Shown here piece by piece: positions 33,340 to 42,388 of a stretch of DNA of 64,000 nucleotides (position 1 is the stretch's first letter; every line of letters starts with the position of its first letter). The translations under genes and the position numbers were made by a program. The notes under the pieces are model-generated. The model saw only the letters and a program-made list of their open reading frames with translations. It did no database searches and was not told the DNA's origin. The stretch is from Pseudomonas gingeri (lineage in GTDB: Bacteria > Pseudomonadota > Gammaproteobacteria > Pseudomonadales > Pseudomonadaceae), in contig NZ_JACAOS010000018.1 of the NCBI RefSeq assembly GCF_013386165.1, forward strand, positions 256,683 through 320,682, read 5' to 3'.

Positions 33340-33978
33340 ATGACTTCGACTCTTTATCACGCTGGCGGCTCGCCCAACTCGCGCCGGGTGCGGATTTTCA
33401 TCGCCGAAAAAGGCCTGAATGTTCCGCTGGTGCCGGTTGATCTTGGCAGCAAAGAGCAGTTTTCCGAGGCCTACAAAGCCATCAACCCACGCAGCATGGT
33501 GCCAACCCTTGTGCTTGATAGCGGCGTCTCGATCGCCGAAGTCCCTGCGATCTGGCGGTATCTGGAAGAGATCCATCCTGAGACGCCGCTGCTGGGCAGC
33601 ACACCCACGGAGAAAGCCCTGGTCGCCATGTGGGAGCGTCGCGTCGAACTCGAGGGCTTCGCCGCCGTCATGGAAGCAGTGCGCAACGCCGTGCCTGGCC
33701 TTATCGGGCGGGCGCTGGCCGGTCCACATGGCTACGCGCAAATCCCTGAGCTCGCCGAGCGCAGCAAGTTGCGTGTGATCAACTTCTACGTTGATTTGAA
33801 CCAGCGTTTAAACACCGTGCCGTTTGTGGCGGGTGCGCACTTCAGTGCCGCCGATATCACTGCGATGGCGACGCTGGATTTTGCCAAAGGCGCCTTGAAG
33901 ATGGCTATAGCCGAGGACCAAACCGCGCTACAAACCTGGTACGACAAAGTCTCTGCCCGGCCAAGCATGTCGGCTTGA
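33340..33978 (+). CDS. Glutathione S-transferase family protein
   Basis: 212 residues: a thioredoxin-fold N-terminal half (LYHAGGSPNSRRVRIFIAEK, NPRSMVPTLVLDSG, SIAEVPAIWRYLEE) and a helical C-terminal half (FSAADITAMATLDFAK). It conjugates or isomerises with glutathione. The start at 33340 has GAGGAA upstream. Last gene of the LysR-controlled operon. Confidence 0.92.
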   Translation: MTSTLYHAGGSPNSRRVRIFIAEKGLNVPLVPVDLGSKEQFSEAYKAINPRSMVPTLVLDSGVSIAEVPAIWRYLEEIHPETPLLGSTPTEKALVAMWERRVELEGFAAVMEAVRNAVPGLIGRALAGPHGYAQIPELAERSKLRVINFYVDLNQRLNTVPFVAGAHFSAADITAMATLDFAKGALKMAIAEDQTALQTWYDKVSARPSMSA

Positions 33979-34023
33979 GTCTGCCGGGTGAGGAGTGAGG
34001 GGCGGCCGGGTGTCGTCAGCGCC

Positions 34024-34965
34024 TCACTCCTCCCTGGCCGCACAAACCCGCGCCCGTCCGGCACGCTTTGCCTCATAAAGCTGTACATCCGCAGCCGCCA
34101 GCAGTGTCTCCGGACCATTACCCAAGGTGGGCAGCAGCGTCGCGACCCCCAGGGACGTCGTCACCACGCGATCAACTTCCGAGTCGAGGTGTTCGATCTC
34201 CAGTGCTCGGATACGCCCCAGCATGGTCTCGGCTATCCTGAGGGCGTCTTCAAGTTTCGTTTTTGGCAAAATGCAGGCGAACTCCTCACCGCCATACCTC
34301 GCCACCTTGTCATGGGGGCGTCTGAGGGACTCGGAAATCGTTTTCGCAACCCGCTTCAGGCAACTGTCCCCACTCTGATGGCCATAGCGGTCGTTGTAAC
34401 GCTTGAAGTAATCGATATCCAGCAGGATAAGGGACATGGGCACCTTGTCTCGCAGGCTCTGACGCCAGTTGGTGAGCAAGTCGTCGTCGAACTTGCGCCG
34501 ATTGCCCACACCCGTCAGGCCATCCAGCAGCGCGTTCGCCCGCAACAGATCACCCTGCAACTTCAAGGTCAGGTGCGTTCGGACCCGGGCGCGGACGATC
34601 ACCGAGTTGATGGGTTTTACAATAAAGTCGACCGCCCCGAGCCCCAGGGCAATGACCTCATCCGCCGCCTGGTTCTGCGCGGTAATGAAGATGATCGGTA
34701 TCGTGCTCGTCAGGGGATCGGCCTTGAGTCGGCGGCACACCTCGTGACCATCGATATCTTCCATCACGACGTCGAGCAGGATCAGGTCCGGCAATTCGGC
34801 CCGGCATATCTTGAGCGTCTGCTCGCCGTTGATGGCCATGAAAATGTCGCACTGTTCGGAAAACAGGTCGTACAGCACCCGGATATTCGTGGGCTGATCG
34901 TCCGCAATCAGAATTTTGGGGCGTCGGTTTGTGTGAAGCAGCCAATCTTCGAGTATTCGCTCCAT
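34024..34965 (-). CDS. Response regulator with GGDEF domain (diguanylate cyclase)
   Basis: 313 residues. A receiver domain (ILIADDQPTNIRVLY, phosphoacceptor Asp in LILLDVVMED, FITAQ, Lys in FIVKPIN) is followed by a GGDEF domain with an intact active motif RYGGEEF near 225 and an upstream RPHD that fits the RxxD inhibitory site at the usual five-residue spacing. It is therefore predicted to make c-di-GMP and to be feedback-inhibited. The ATG lies two bases after the stop of the hybrid kinase, so it is the likely output. Confidence 0.93.
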   Translation of the reverse strand: MERILEDWLLHTNRRPKILIADDQPTNIRVLYDLFSEQCDIFMAINGEQTLKICRAELPDLILLDVVMEDIDGHEVCRRLKADPLTSTIPIIFITAQNQAADEVIALGLGAVDFIVKPINSVIVRARVRTHLTLKLQGDLLRANALLDGLTGVGNRRKFDDDLLTNWRQSLRDKVPMSLILLDIDYFKRYNDRYGHQSGDSCLKRVAKTISESLRRPHDKVARYGGEEFACILPKTKLEDALRIAETMLGRIRALEIEHLDSEVDRVVTTSLGVATLLPTLGNGPETLLAAADVQLYEAKRAGRARVCAAREE

Positions 34966-34967
34966 GA

Positions 34968-37900
34968 TTAAGCTTGCTCCAGCATTTCATATGCACTCAG
35001 TGCCGCAGCGGTGAAATCCAATGCTCTGACCTGTTTGATAAACGGATTGAAGCGGACCAGTCGTTCCGCTGGCGTTTGGGGCAAGAGTGCTTCCGCTGCC
35101 GCAATGGCTTGCAGGTTCGAAGCATTCAACAGGGCTAATATTTCGTTCAAATGCAGTCGCCATTCAGTCAAAGGCAAGGTCTGCGCCGCGGATTCAATCG
35201 GACCCGCTGGCTCGGCGAACGCCAGCGTCAATTGTTCCAGGCAGGCCTGCATCAATTGCCGCAGTTCAGCGCTGCACCCATTGACCAGGGGATCGATGTT
35301 TGTCGATGCCGCATCGGCGCTCAGCGTCTGCTCAAGCTGGCCGGCTCTTCTTGAAAGCGCGAGGGCACCGATGGTGCCGGCACTGCCTTTGATGGCATGC
35401 AAGACACTGGCAGCGCCCGCCCGGTTGTTCTGTGCTATTTGCGCGTCGAGGTTCGCGAGTTGTTTTTCCGTGTCGGTCCCAAAGATTTTCAGGACATTGC
35501 GGATCAAGTTCAGGTTTCCGTCCAGCCGCTCGAGGATTGAAGCACGCGTTTCAATGAGTTCGCCGGGTTCCATGACCGGATGATCTGCGATCGGGGCCGG
35601 TGCCAGGGCAGGGGGCTCTTTGCCATCGAGTTGTGCCCGCAACACCGAAACGAGATGCTCGATATCGATCGGCTTGCCGACATGGCCGTTCATCCCCGCC
35701 TGCAAACAGGCTTGCCGATCGGCAGAAGACGCATTGGCGGTAATTGCAATGATGGGCAGCGTGGTAAAGCGCGGGTTGGCTCGAATTCTCCGGGTTGCTT
35801 CGTAGCCATCGATGTCAGGCATCTGCACATCCATCAGCACGGCATCGAAGGTTTTGTTCCCTGCGGTCACGCAACTGACCCCCTCAAAACCGCCTTCGGC
35901 CAATTGAACCGACGCGCCTTCCGATTTCAGCAGTTCCTCGATGACCTGACGGTTCAAGGCATTGTCTTCCACCACCAGGAAGTTGAGCCCCGCCAGGCGT
36001 TTTGAAGGCTTGTGCTCAAACGCTGGCGATTCAGTCGGCGTATCGAGGCCTCGCAACGCCCGTAAAATAACCTCGGTCAGTTGCCGGGGCGTCACGGGCT
36101 TGGTGATGAACCCGGCGAAAGGCGCATCGCCCCGGTCATGGCTCTCGGCGAGTATTTCGCGCCCGTAGGCGGTGATCATGACCACCACGGGGGGCGGTAT
36201 CCGTCCTTTCAGCTCGCGAATCAACTTGGCCGCGCTCATGCCGTTCAGATCCGGCATGCGCCAATCCATCAGGACCACGTCATAGTGCTCTCCCTCATGC
36301 AGGGCTGCGCTTATCCGGCTTACGGCATCGACACCCGAGGAGACGTGGTCGGCGTGCCATTCCAGGGCGGCCACCGTGCGCATCAGCAGCTCGGCGGCAA
36401 CCGGGTTGTCATCGACCACCAGCACCCGCATCGGCTGGTGGGCGAGCAGGGCACCGGCCCCTGACGCGGCATTTTTGTCCACCTTCAGCCAGACATCGAA
36501 CCAGAACCGGCTACCCACATCCGGACGGCTTTGCACTTGCAGGTCACCGCCCATCAATTTGACCAGGCGCTTGCAGATGACCAGGCCAAGACCCGAGCCG
36601 CCGAAGCGACGCGAGGTCGAGGCTTCGGCCTGGTTGAAGCCTTCAAAGATATGCTCGATCTGCTCGGCGTTCATGCCGATGCCGCTGTCGGTGACGGAGA
36701 TTCGAACCTGCACCGCCGAATTCTGGCGTTCCAGAAGCTCAAGGCTGACGATGACCTGTCCTTTCAAGGTGAACTTGAGGGCGTTGCCGGCGAGATTGAT
36801 CAAGACCTGCTGCAAGCGCAGGCTGTCGCCAATCAGGCCGCTGGGCAGGTCAGGATCGATATCGAACAACACTTCGATGTCCTTCTGGCCCTGGTTGCCG
36901 GCCAATACCACACCCAGGTCCTGCATCAGCGGTTCGAAGTCGAATGGATGCGGATCCAGTTGGAGTTTGCCCGCCTCGATCTTTGAATAGTCGAGAATGT
37001 CATTGAGCAGCCCCAGCAACGATTGGGCGGCTGTCTGGGCCTTGCTCACGTAGTCACGCTGACGCAGGTTCAGCGGTGTGAACTGCACCAGGTGCAGCAT
37101 TCCCAGCACCGCGTTCATGGGCGTTCGGATCTCATGGCTCATGTTCGCCAGGAAGGATGATTTGGCCGCACTCGCTGCGTCAGCCTGTTCCTTGGCGTGG
37201 CGCAGGCTCACTTCCATTTCATGCTGGGCGGTCACGTCATGATTGATCCCGGTCATCAGGACCGGTGTGCCGTTGGCATCATGTTCGACACGCACGCGTG
37301 TTTCTATCTGGCGTATCTGCCCATCGGGATGTACGACCCGGAACGATGGCAGCTGCTTTTCGCCACCGGCGATCGCAGCGTCGAGTGCCGTTATGACCCT
37401 GTCCAGGTCATCGGCATGCAAGCGCGAACGCCAGTGCTCGAAGTTCAGGTCATGGTCGAGCAGCCCCTGCGAGTAGCCATAGATCTCGAACATGCGCTCA
37501 TTCCAATGCAACGTGCCGTCGCAAAGGTTCCACGACCAGATGCCGAGTTCAGCGATGTCGGCGGCCAACAAGAGATGGTCACGGGTCGCGGCAAGGTCGC
37601 TGCGATGTTTCTTCTGTTCGGTGATATCGGTCATGACGCTGACGAAGCAGCGTTCGCCCGTGCCCTTCATCGAACTGGTGGAAACGTGGATCGCGAAGGT
37701 CGAGCCGTCCTTGCGCAACCCCGCCAACTCGGCGCTACTGCCGGTCTCAGTGGCGTCGTCCCGGGCGAACTGTGTGTTGTAATCGTTGTACGCCTCAAGG
37801 TGGGACTCTGGCACCAGCGTCCTGACATTGCGCCCGAGTATCTCTTGTGTGTCGTAGCCGAATGCCCGCTGGCCGGCACGGTTGAGCGAGCGCACTTTGC

Positions 37901-38933
37901 CTTTGCCATCGATCGTGATAATCGGGTTGGGCGCTGTCTCCAGGATAGCCCGCGTGGTTTCCAGGCTCTGCGCCAGTTCCTTTTCCGTCTTGCTTTGCAG
38001 GGCGACCTGGCGTGTCAGGCGCAGACCGAAAATCACCAGTACGCACACCAGCAAGCCAATACCTGCGGCATGCCACAGCGTATCCGACCACCACTCGGCC
38101 AGGTTTTCATCTCGCGAGAGCGCTGCCGCAACGAACAGTGGATAGTCATGCAGGCTTCGGAAGCTGTTGAGACGAAGCACACCGTCCTGAGCCGATACGG
38201 TGGAGAATGTACCGGACGCGCCCTGCAGGGTGTGCTCATGGAAAAGTCGGGTATTTAAAATGTCTGCGCCGACGAAGCGTTCTTCATATGGCCGCCGCCC
38301 CGCCATGACCCCCGAGTTATAAGCCAGGACAACAGCCCCTTCTTTGCCGATGCCGAGGCCATTATAAAATTTCAGGAAGAAATCAATATCGATAGTCGCG
38401 GAGGCGACACCGGCAAAGCTGCCGTCTGCATTGTTAATGCGTCGTGACACAGGAATAACCCACTTCCCCGTCGACCGACTACGTAACGGTACTGATACAT
38501 GCAAGCCTCGGTCAGGATGGTCGCGATGAAAGATGAAGTATTCACGATCAGAGTTGTTATAGCTGGGCACAGCCCCGGGTAATGCCCGGGTGATCAATGT
38601 GCCGTCGCGGTCGAACAAATAAAGACCATCGAGTTGCGCGAGCTCGCCGAGTCGCAAACTGAACGCCTGGCGCAATCGTTCCAGCGCGGCCGGGCTGGTG
38701 CCATCGTGTTCGACACGTTCGACAACCCCGCTCAGCACAAGATCGGCTTCCTTGATCGTGTCGTCGGCGTGTTGCGCCATTGCCCGCGCCAGGTTATCGG
38801 TGGCTGTCGTCATTTCGCCCAGTTGCACCGTGCGAGCGGTAAAACTGCGCCAGATATCGGAGCCAACGAGCACGACGCACATGATGAAGATGAGCAGCGT
38901 CATTCGGGATGTAAGCGAAATCCGATAGGCCAC
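34968..38933 (-). CDS. Hybrid sensor histidine kinase (dCache-PAS-PAS-HisKA-HATPase-REC-REC-HPt)
   Basis: 1321 residues from the GTG at 38933, which has AGGAAGG five bases upstream and starts just before the first membrane helix (LTSRMTLLIFIMCVVLVGSD); an open frame continues upstream without a good start. The periplasmic part is Cache-like (GVVERVEHDGTSPAALERL, GVASATIDIDFFLKFYNGLG). A second helix precedes two PAS domains (ILETAPNPIITIDG; ADIAELGIWSWNL). HisKA has its His in NMSHEIRTPMNA near 600. HATPase follows, then receivers at about 836 and 983 and an HPt with His in LHAIKGSAG near 1178. It is a full phosphorelay probably feeding the adjacent REC-GGDEF. Confidence 0.93.
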   Translation of the reverse strand: MAYRISLTSRMTLLIFIMCVVLVGSDIWRSFTARTVQLGEMTTATDNLARAMAQHADDTIKEADLVLSGVVERVEHDGTSPAALERLRQAFSLRLGELAQLDGLYLFDRDGTLITRALPGAVPSYNNSDREYFIFHRDHPDRGLHVSVPLRSRSTGKWVIPVSRRINNADGSFAGVASATIDIDFFLKFYNGLGIGKEGAVVLAYNSGVMAGRRPYEERFVGADILNTRLFHEHTLQGASGTFSTVSAQDGVLRLNSFRSLHDYPLFVAAALSRDENLAEWWSDTLWHAAGIGLLVCVLVIFGLRLTRQVALQSKTEKELAQSLETTRAILETAPNPIITIDGKGKVRSLNRAGQRAFGYDTQEILGRNVRTLVPESHLEAYNDYNTQFARDDATETGSSAELAGLRKDGSTFAIHVSTSSMKGTGERCFVSVMTDITEQKKHRSDLAATRDHLLLAADIAELGIWSWNLCDGTLHWNERMFEIYGYSQGLLDHDLNFEHWRSRLHADDLDRVITALDAAIAGGEKQLPSFRVVHPDGQIRQIETRVRVEHDANGTPVLMTGINHDVTAQHEMEVSLRHAKEQADAASAAKSSFLANMSHEIRTPMNAVLGMLHLVQFTPLNLRQRDYVSKAQTAAQSLLGLLNDILDYSKIEAGKLQLDPHPFDFEPLMQDLGVVLAGNQGQKDIEVLFDIDPDLPSGLIGDSLRLQQVLINLAGNALKFTLKGQVIVSLELLERQNSAVQVRISVTDSGIGMNAEQIEHIFEGFNQAEASTSRRFGGSGLGLVICKRLVKLMGGDLQVQSRPDVGSRFWFDVWLKVDKNAASGAGALLAHQPMRVLVVDDNPVAAELLMRTVAALEWHADHVSSGVDAVSRISAALHEGEHYDVVLMDWRMPDLNGMSAAKLIRELKGRIPPPVVVMITAYGREILAESHDRGDAPFAGFITKPVTPRQLTEVILRALRGLDTPTESPAFEHKPSKRLAGLNFLVVEDNALNRQVIEELLKSEGASVQLAEGGFEGVSCVTAGNKTFDAVLMDVQMPDIDGYEATRRIRANPRFTTLPIIAITANASSADRQACLQAGMNGHVGKPIDIEHLVSVLRAQLDGKEPPALAPAPIADHPVMEPGELIETRASILERLDGNLNLIRNVLKIFGTDTEKQLANLDAQIAQNNRAGAASVLHAIKGSAGTIGALALSRRAGQLEQTLSADAASTNIDPLVNGCSAELRQLMQACLEQLTLAFAEPAGPIESAAQTLPLTEWRLHLNEILALLNASNLQAIAAAEALLPQTPAERLVRFNPFIKQVRALDFTAAALSAYEMLEQA

Positions 38934-39358
38934 GTTTGCCTTCCTGGGAAGTGGATCACTATTGATAAGGCAGTCTGTATTAAAGCGGGTAGGGCAGCAA
39001 CTTGTCCTTTGAGAGGCATTGCAGTTATTCGGACGCTGCTGCCTGAGTTCCGGCAGGTACTTGATTCTGGTGGGGGCCAATACTTCTTCAATGGCCTGCG
39101 GCGGGACATGTCCCCCCAATGGGCTGTTACGGAACGTATCGCGGTGTTGCAAAAAAACGCCTGAGTCATTCAGCCAAAAAACTCGATGGCTTTTATTTTT
39201 TTATTTAATTCAATGACTTGTTTGGCTAATAGGTGTTTGTTTGAGGGTTGGCCATAAAGTTGCATACTCATGTATATACAAGATTATGCAGCAACCCTGG
39301 ATGAAGCTGAAGCGGGTGCTGCCCCCCAACGGCAAACAGGGTCCGAGAGCTGGCTGTG
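38934..39358. other. Intergenic region with likely promoters of the kinase and MFS genes
   Basis: The 425-base stretch is AT-rich between 39180 and 39300. TTGCAT (39260-39265) and GATTAT (39282-39287) form a weak promoter for the MFS gene. A palindrome TGTATATACA (39271-39280) lies inside the spacer, a typical place for a repressor operator. No gene is supported here. Confidence 0.4.
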
Positions 39359-40603
39359 ATGAAAACCAACATATTCCCAGGATGGTACGTCGTGTTCGCG
39401 GCGCATGTGTTGCTTGCCCTTATCTTTGGCGCGGCCTACTCCTTCGGCGCGTTTTTCTCGCAGATCCAGTCCTACTATGAGGTCGGGCGCTTTTCCGTGG
39501 CGTCGGTGTTTTCATTGACGGCCTTCATCTATTACACCGTCGGGGTTTTCTCCGGCTCCCTGGCTGATCGTATTTCGGCCCGGGTCGTGGTCAGCGTTGG
39601 CATTGTTTTACTGGCGTTGGGATTTTTCCTCAGCAGCCTGGCGGCAGGCTCCTTGTCATTGTTCCTGGTGTGTTTCTGTGTGCTGGTCGGGTTGGGTGTG
39701 GGCCTGGTGTATGTACCGATGGTGACAGCGGTGCAGCGCTGGTTCGTCAAAAATCGCAGCCAGGCGTCGGGCATCGCGCTGGCGGGTACCGGGGTCGGGA
39801 CCTTTGTCGGACCGTCGGCGGCAGGTCTGCTGATGGAGCATTTTTCCTGGGAGTCGACCCTGCAGATCTTCGCCGTGGCCATTCTGGTGGTGGGCTTGCT
39901 GGTGACGTCGCTGGTCAGGAACCCTCCGCAGGCGCCGGGCCTGTTTGCGGAGGGGCTCGACTCCTTGGTTTCGGGCAGTGAACATCCTGCGGCAGCCAGC
40001 GGCATGCGCCTGGCCGAAGCCGCGGGTACGAGGCGATTCTGGTGGTACTTCGGGGCGATTTTCTTTGGTTCGGTCGGGCTGTTTCTTGCGCTGGTACACA
40101 TCAATCCCTACGCGCGCCAATTTGGTATTTCCGCCACCCAAGCCAACTTGCTGATCGGGCTGATCGGCGTCGGCAATGTCGGCGGCCGGTTGTTCCTGGG
40201 CAGCATCGGTGACCGGATCGGTGCGCGTCGCTTATTGATGGTTTTGACCTTCGCCCTGGTGCTGCTCAATCTGCTGTGGCTCGGTGCCCATACCTTTATC
40301 ACGCTGGCGCTGTTCGCCCTGTGTTTCGGTGTGGCCAATGGTGGCTGCATCTCCCTGTATCCAGCGGTAGCGGCCAACTGGTTCGGCACAGCGAACCTGG
40401 GGGCTATCCTGGGCGCCCTGTACATTTCAGTCGGGGTCGCGGCGCTGCTCGGCGGGAGCATCGCCGGACTGTTGTTCGATCTTTATCAGGGCTACGCGGT
40501 TTCGATTCTGCTGGGCGCGCTCTGTGCGCTGTTGTCAGTGTTGTTCATTCTGATTGCCAGCCGTCAGTTGCCTCAGGTCGCGGTCCCGGTCCCCACGGCA
40601 TAA
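39359..40603 (+). CDS. MFS transporter (oxalate/formate antiporter-like)
   Basis: 414 residues with 12 predicted membrane helices, beginning FPGWYVVFAAHVLLALIFGAAYSFGAFF (in parts), which is typical of the OFA/monocarboxylate group of major facilitators; RWFVKNRSQASGIALAGTGVG is the conserved A-motif-like loop. Probable monocarboxylate or dicarboxylate transporter; substrate unknown. The ATG at 39359 follows an in-frame GTG; no strong ribosome site. Its end overlaps the convergent hydrolase by 31 bases. Confidence 0.88.
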   Translation: MKTNIFPGWYVVFAAHVLLALIFGAAYSFGAFFSQIQSYYEVGRFSVASVFSLTAFIYYTVGVFSGSLADRISARVVVSVGIVLLALGFFLSSLAAGSLSLFLVCFCVLVGLGVGLVYVPMVTAVQRWFVKNRSQASGIALAGTGVGTFVGPSAAGLLMEHFSWESTLQIFAVAILVVGLLVTSLVRNPPQAPGLFAEGLDSLVSGSEHPAAASGMRLAEAAGTRRFWWYFGAIFFGSVGLFLALVHINPYARQFGISATQANLLIGLIGVGNVGGRLFLGSIGDRIGARRLLMVLTFALVLLNLLWLGAHTFITLALFALCFGVANGGCISLYPAVAANWFGTANLGAILGALYISVGVAALLGGSIAGLLFDLYQGYAVSILLGALCALLSVLFILIASRQLPQVAVPVPTA

Positions 40604-41541
40604 ACCCGCCCGAGAAACTCGAGCATCGCCGCATTCACGGCCTCGGCTTTCTCGCTCTGTATCCAGTGCCCGCAATCCTCGATCAAGCGTTGTTCGAGTT
40701 GCGGCACCAGCCCCGGCATGCGTTTGATCGTGTGGGCTTCCAGGGCACCTACCGGGTCTCTATCGCCAATCAGGAACAACGTCGGTTGCTGGACCTGCGC
40801 ACCGACCAGAAACTCCGTGCGCTGCCAGTTGCGTTCGAAGTTGCGATACCAGTTCAGCGCGCCGCGAAAGCCCTTGCCGGCAAAGGTCTGCCGGTAGGCT
40901 TGGTAATCCTCGGACGCGCACCAGTCGGGTAATTGCATGGCCACGTCCACGCCGTCAAACAAGCGTGCATCGACCGGCTTGGTTTGCAGAAACACCTCGG
41001 TATCGCCCATAAACGCCCGCAAGGTCCGGTCGATATCCGCGTCCAGCTCCTGCTCGGCTACTCCGGGCTGCTGGAAATAGAGGATGTAGTTGAAACGATC
41101 GGCATAGTGCTCGCGCATCAACTCGGTCGCCGGACGCTTGGGTCTTCCGCCGAAGGGCACCGACAAGGTGACCAGCGCCTTGACCCGCTGCGGCTCCAGT
41201 AACGCCAGGTGCCAGGCCACCGGCGCGCCCCAGTCGTGGCCGACGATGCAGGCCTGGGTGTGACCGAACGCATCCATGCCCGCCTGGATATCGGCGCAGA
41301 GGGTCAGCAGGTCGTACGCGTTCACATCGGCGGGCGCACTGCTGCGCCCATAGCCGCGCATCTCCGGGACAAACACCCGATAACCCGCCTGCACCAGCGC
41401 CGGCACCTGTTGACGCCAGGAATGCCAGCATTCCGGGAAACCGTGGAGCAGCCACACCGGCCTGCCGTCGAGCGGGCCTGTCACGTGCACGCTCAGTTCG
41501 ATCCCATTGACCGACAATAGATGTTGTTCCGATTCGTTCAT
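40573..41541 (-). CDS. Alpha/beta hydrolase, epoxide-hydrolase-like
   Basis: 322 residues. Oxyanion motif LLHGFPECWHSWR, nucleophile Asp in VGHDWGAPVAWHLA (near residue 102) and catalytic His in EDCGHWIQSEKA follow the epoxide hydrolase pattern. This suggests hydrolysis of epoxides or dehalogenation. The ATG at 41541 has GGGAG eight bases upstream. Its 3' end overlaps the MFS gene by 31 bases (convergent). Confidence 0.88.
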   Translation of the reverse strand: MNESEQHLLSVNGIELSVHVTGPLDGRPVWLLHGFPECWHSWRQQVPALVQAGYRVFVPEMRGYGRSSAPADVNAYDLLTLCADIQAGMDAFGHTQACIVGHDWGAPVAWHLALLEPQRVKALVTLSVPFGGRPKRPATELMREHYADRFNYILYFQQPGVAEQELDADIDRTLRAFMGDTEVFLQTKPVDARLFDGVDVAMQLPDWCASEDYQAYRQTFAGKGFRGALNWYRNFERNWQRTEFLVGAQVQQPTLFLIGDRDPVGALEAHTIKRMPGLVPQLEQRLIEDCGHWIQSEKAEAVNAAMLEFLGRVYAVGTGTAT

Positions 41542-41637
41542 CCGCCGCACTCCCTGACTCAGGTAAAAGACCCTAGCAGAACGGCGGCGTGCCGCTAATC
41601 ATCATTCATTGACCGAATCATGACTAAAACACGCGGT

Positions 41638-42273
41638 TCAATTCAGGCTCGCGAGTATCGCCCTGGCGGCATACAGCACCCCGAATATCGCCATCATCAG
41701 CAGCAGGATCCCGGAAGCGAAGGTGATCCTGGCCTTGTGCCGGATGGCGAATTCCTGGCGGGCCAGCAGGATGTAGAAGGTCATCACCGACAGGTCGATC
41801 ACGGCCCAGAGCACGGCGAGCAACGCCACGCTATGGCTGAATGACGGTGTGACCTGGATGAACTGGGGGAAGAACGAGACGAAAAATATGATCTCCTTGG
41901 GATTGGAAATACCCACCAGGAAGCCGTTGACGAAGCCGTTGTGTCGTTCGCTGTTCAGCGCTTGCACCTTGTCGTCGATCGGCGTCGAGAGGGCTTCCTG
42001 GAGGCTTTTTATCCCCAGGTAACCGATAAACAGACAGCCGCCCAGGCTGACGAGATTGACCAGTTGCAGGTTGAGCGAGAGACCGCCGCTCAGGATCAGC
42101 GCCGCCAGCAGTGCCAGTACCAGCGAGGCACCGTTGGTCCCGAGCATCGTCAGCAGCGCCCGGCCGCTGCCGGCCCCCAGGCTGGTGTTGACCAGCAGTG
42201 CGACCACCGGGCCCGGTGTGACGATCAGCAGGGAAATACTGAGCAGGTAAAGCAGTAGCAACGAAAGGTTCAT
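41638..42273 (-). CDS. LysE-family amino-acid/metabolite exporter
   Basis: 211 residues with about six membrane helices: LLLLYLLSISLLIVTPGPVVALL (in parts, with the PGP motif), GNPKEIIFF-type signature seen as ISNPKEIIFFVSFFPQF. LysE/RhtB proteins export amino acids. It is divergent from a LysR regulator, the usual pairing. The ATG at 42273 lacks a Shine-Dalgarno sequence; an upstream TTG frame is the alternative. Confidence 0.9.
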   Translation of the reverse strand: MNLSLLLLYLLSISLLIVTPGPVVALLVNTSLGAGSGRALLTMLGTNGASLVLALLAALILSGGLSLNLQLVNLVSLGGCLFIGYLGIKSLQEALSTPIDDKVQALNSERHNGFVNGFLVGISNPKEIIFFVSFFPQFIQVTPSFSHSVALLAVLWAVIDLSVMTFYILLARQEFAIRHKARITFASGILLLMMAIFGVLYAARAILASLN

Positions 42274-42353
42274 GGAGGAGCACCCGCAGGGGAGAATCGA
42301 ATCCGCCAAGCCTGAGGTTTGGGTGCGTGTTTGAAAAATGGATAAATCTGTGC

Positions 42354-42380
42354 CTCACTATGATTATTAATCATAGTGAG
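42354..42380. promoter_or_regulatory. 27-base palindromic operator at the LysR start
   Basis: CTCACTATGATTA, one T, then TAATCATAGTGAG: 13 bases per arm, perfect, ending 8 bases before the LysR ATG. It covers the divergent LysE/LysR control region and most likely binds the LysR protein as an autoregulatory and activating site. Confidence 0.75.
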
Positions 42381-42388
42381 CCGCGACG

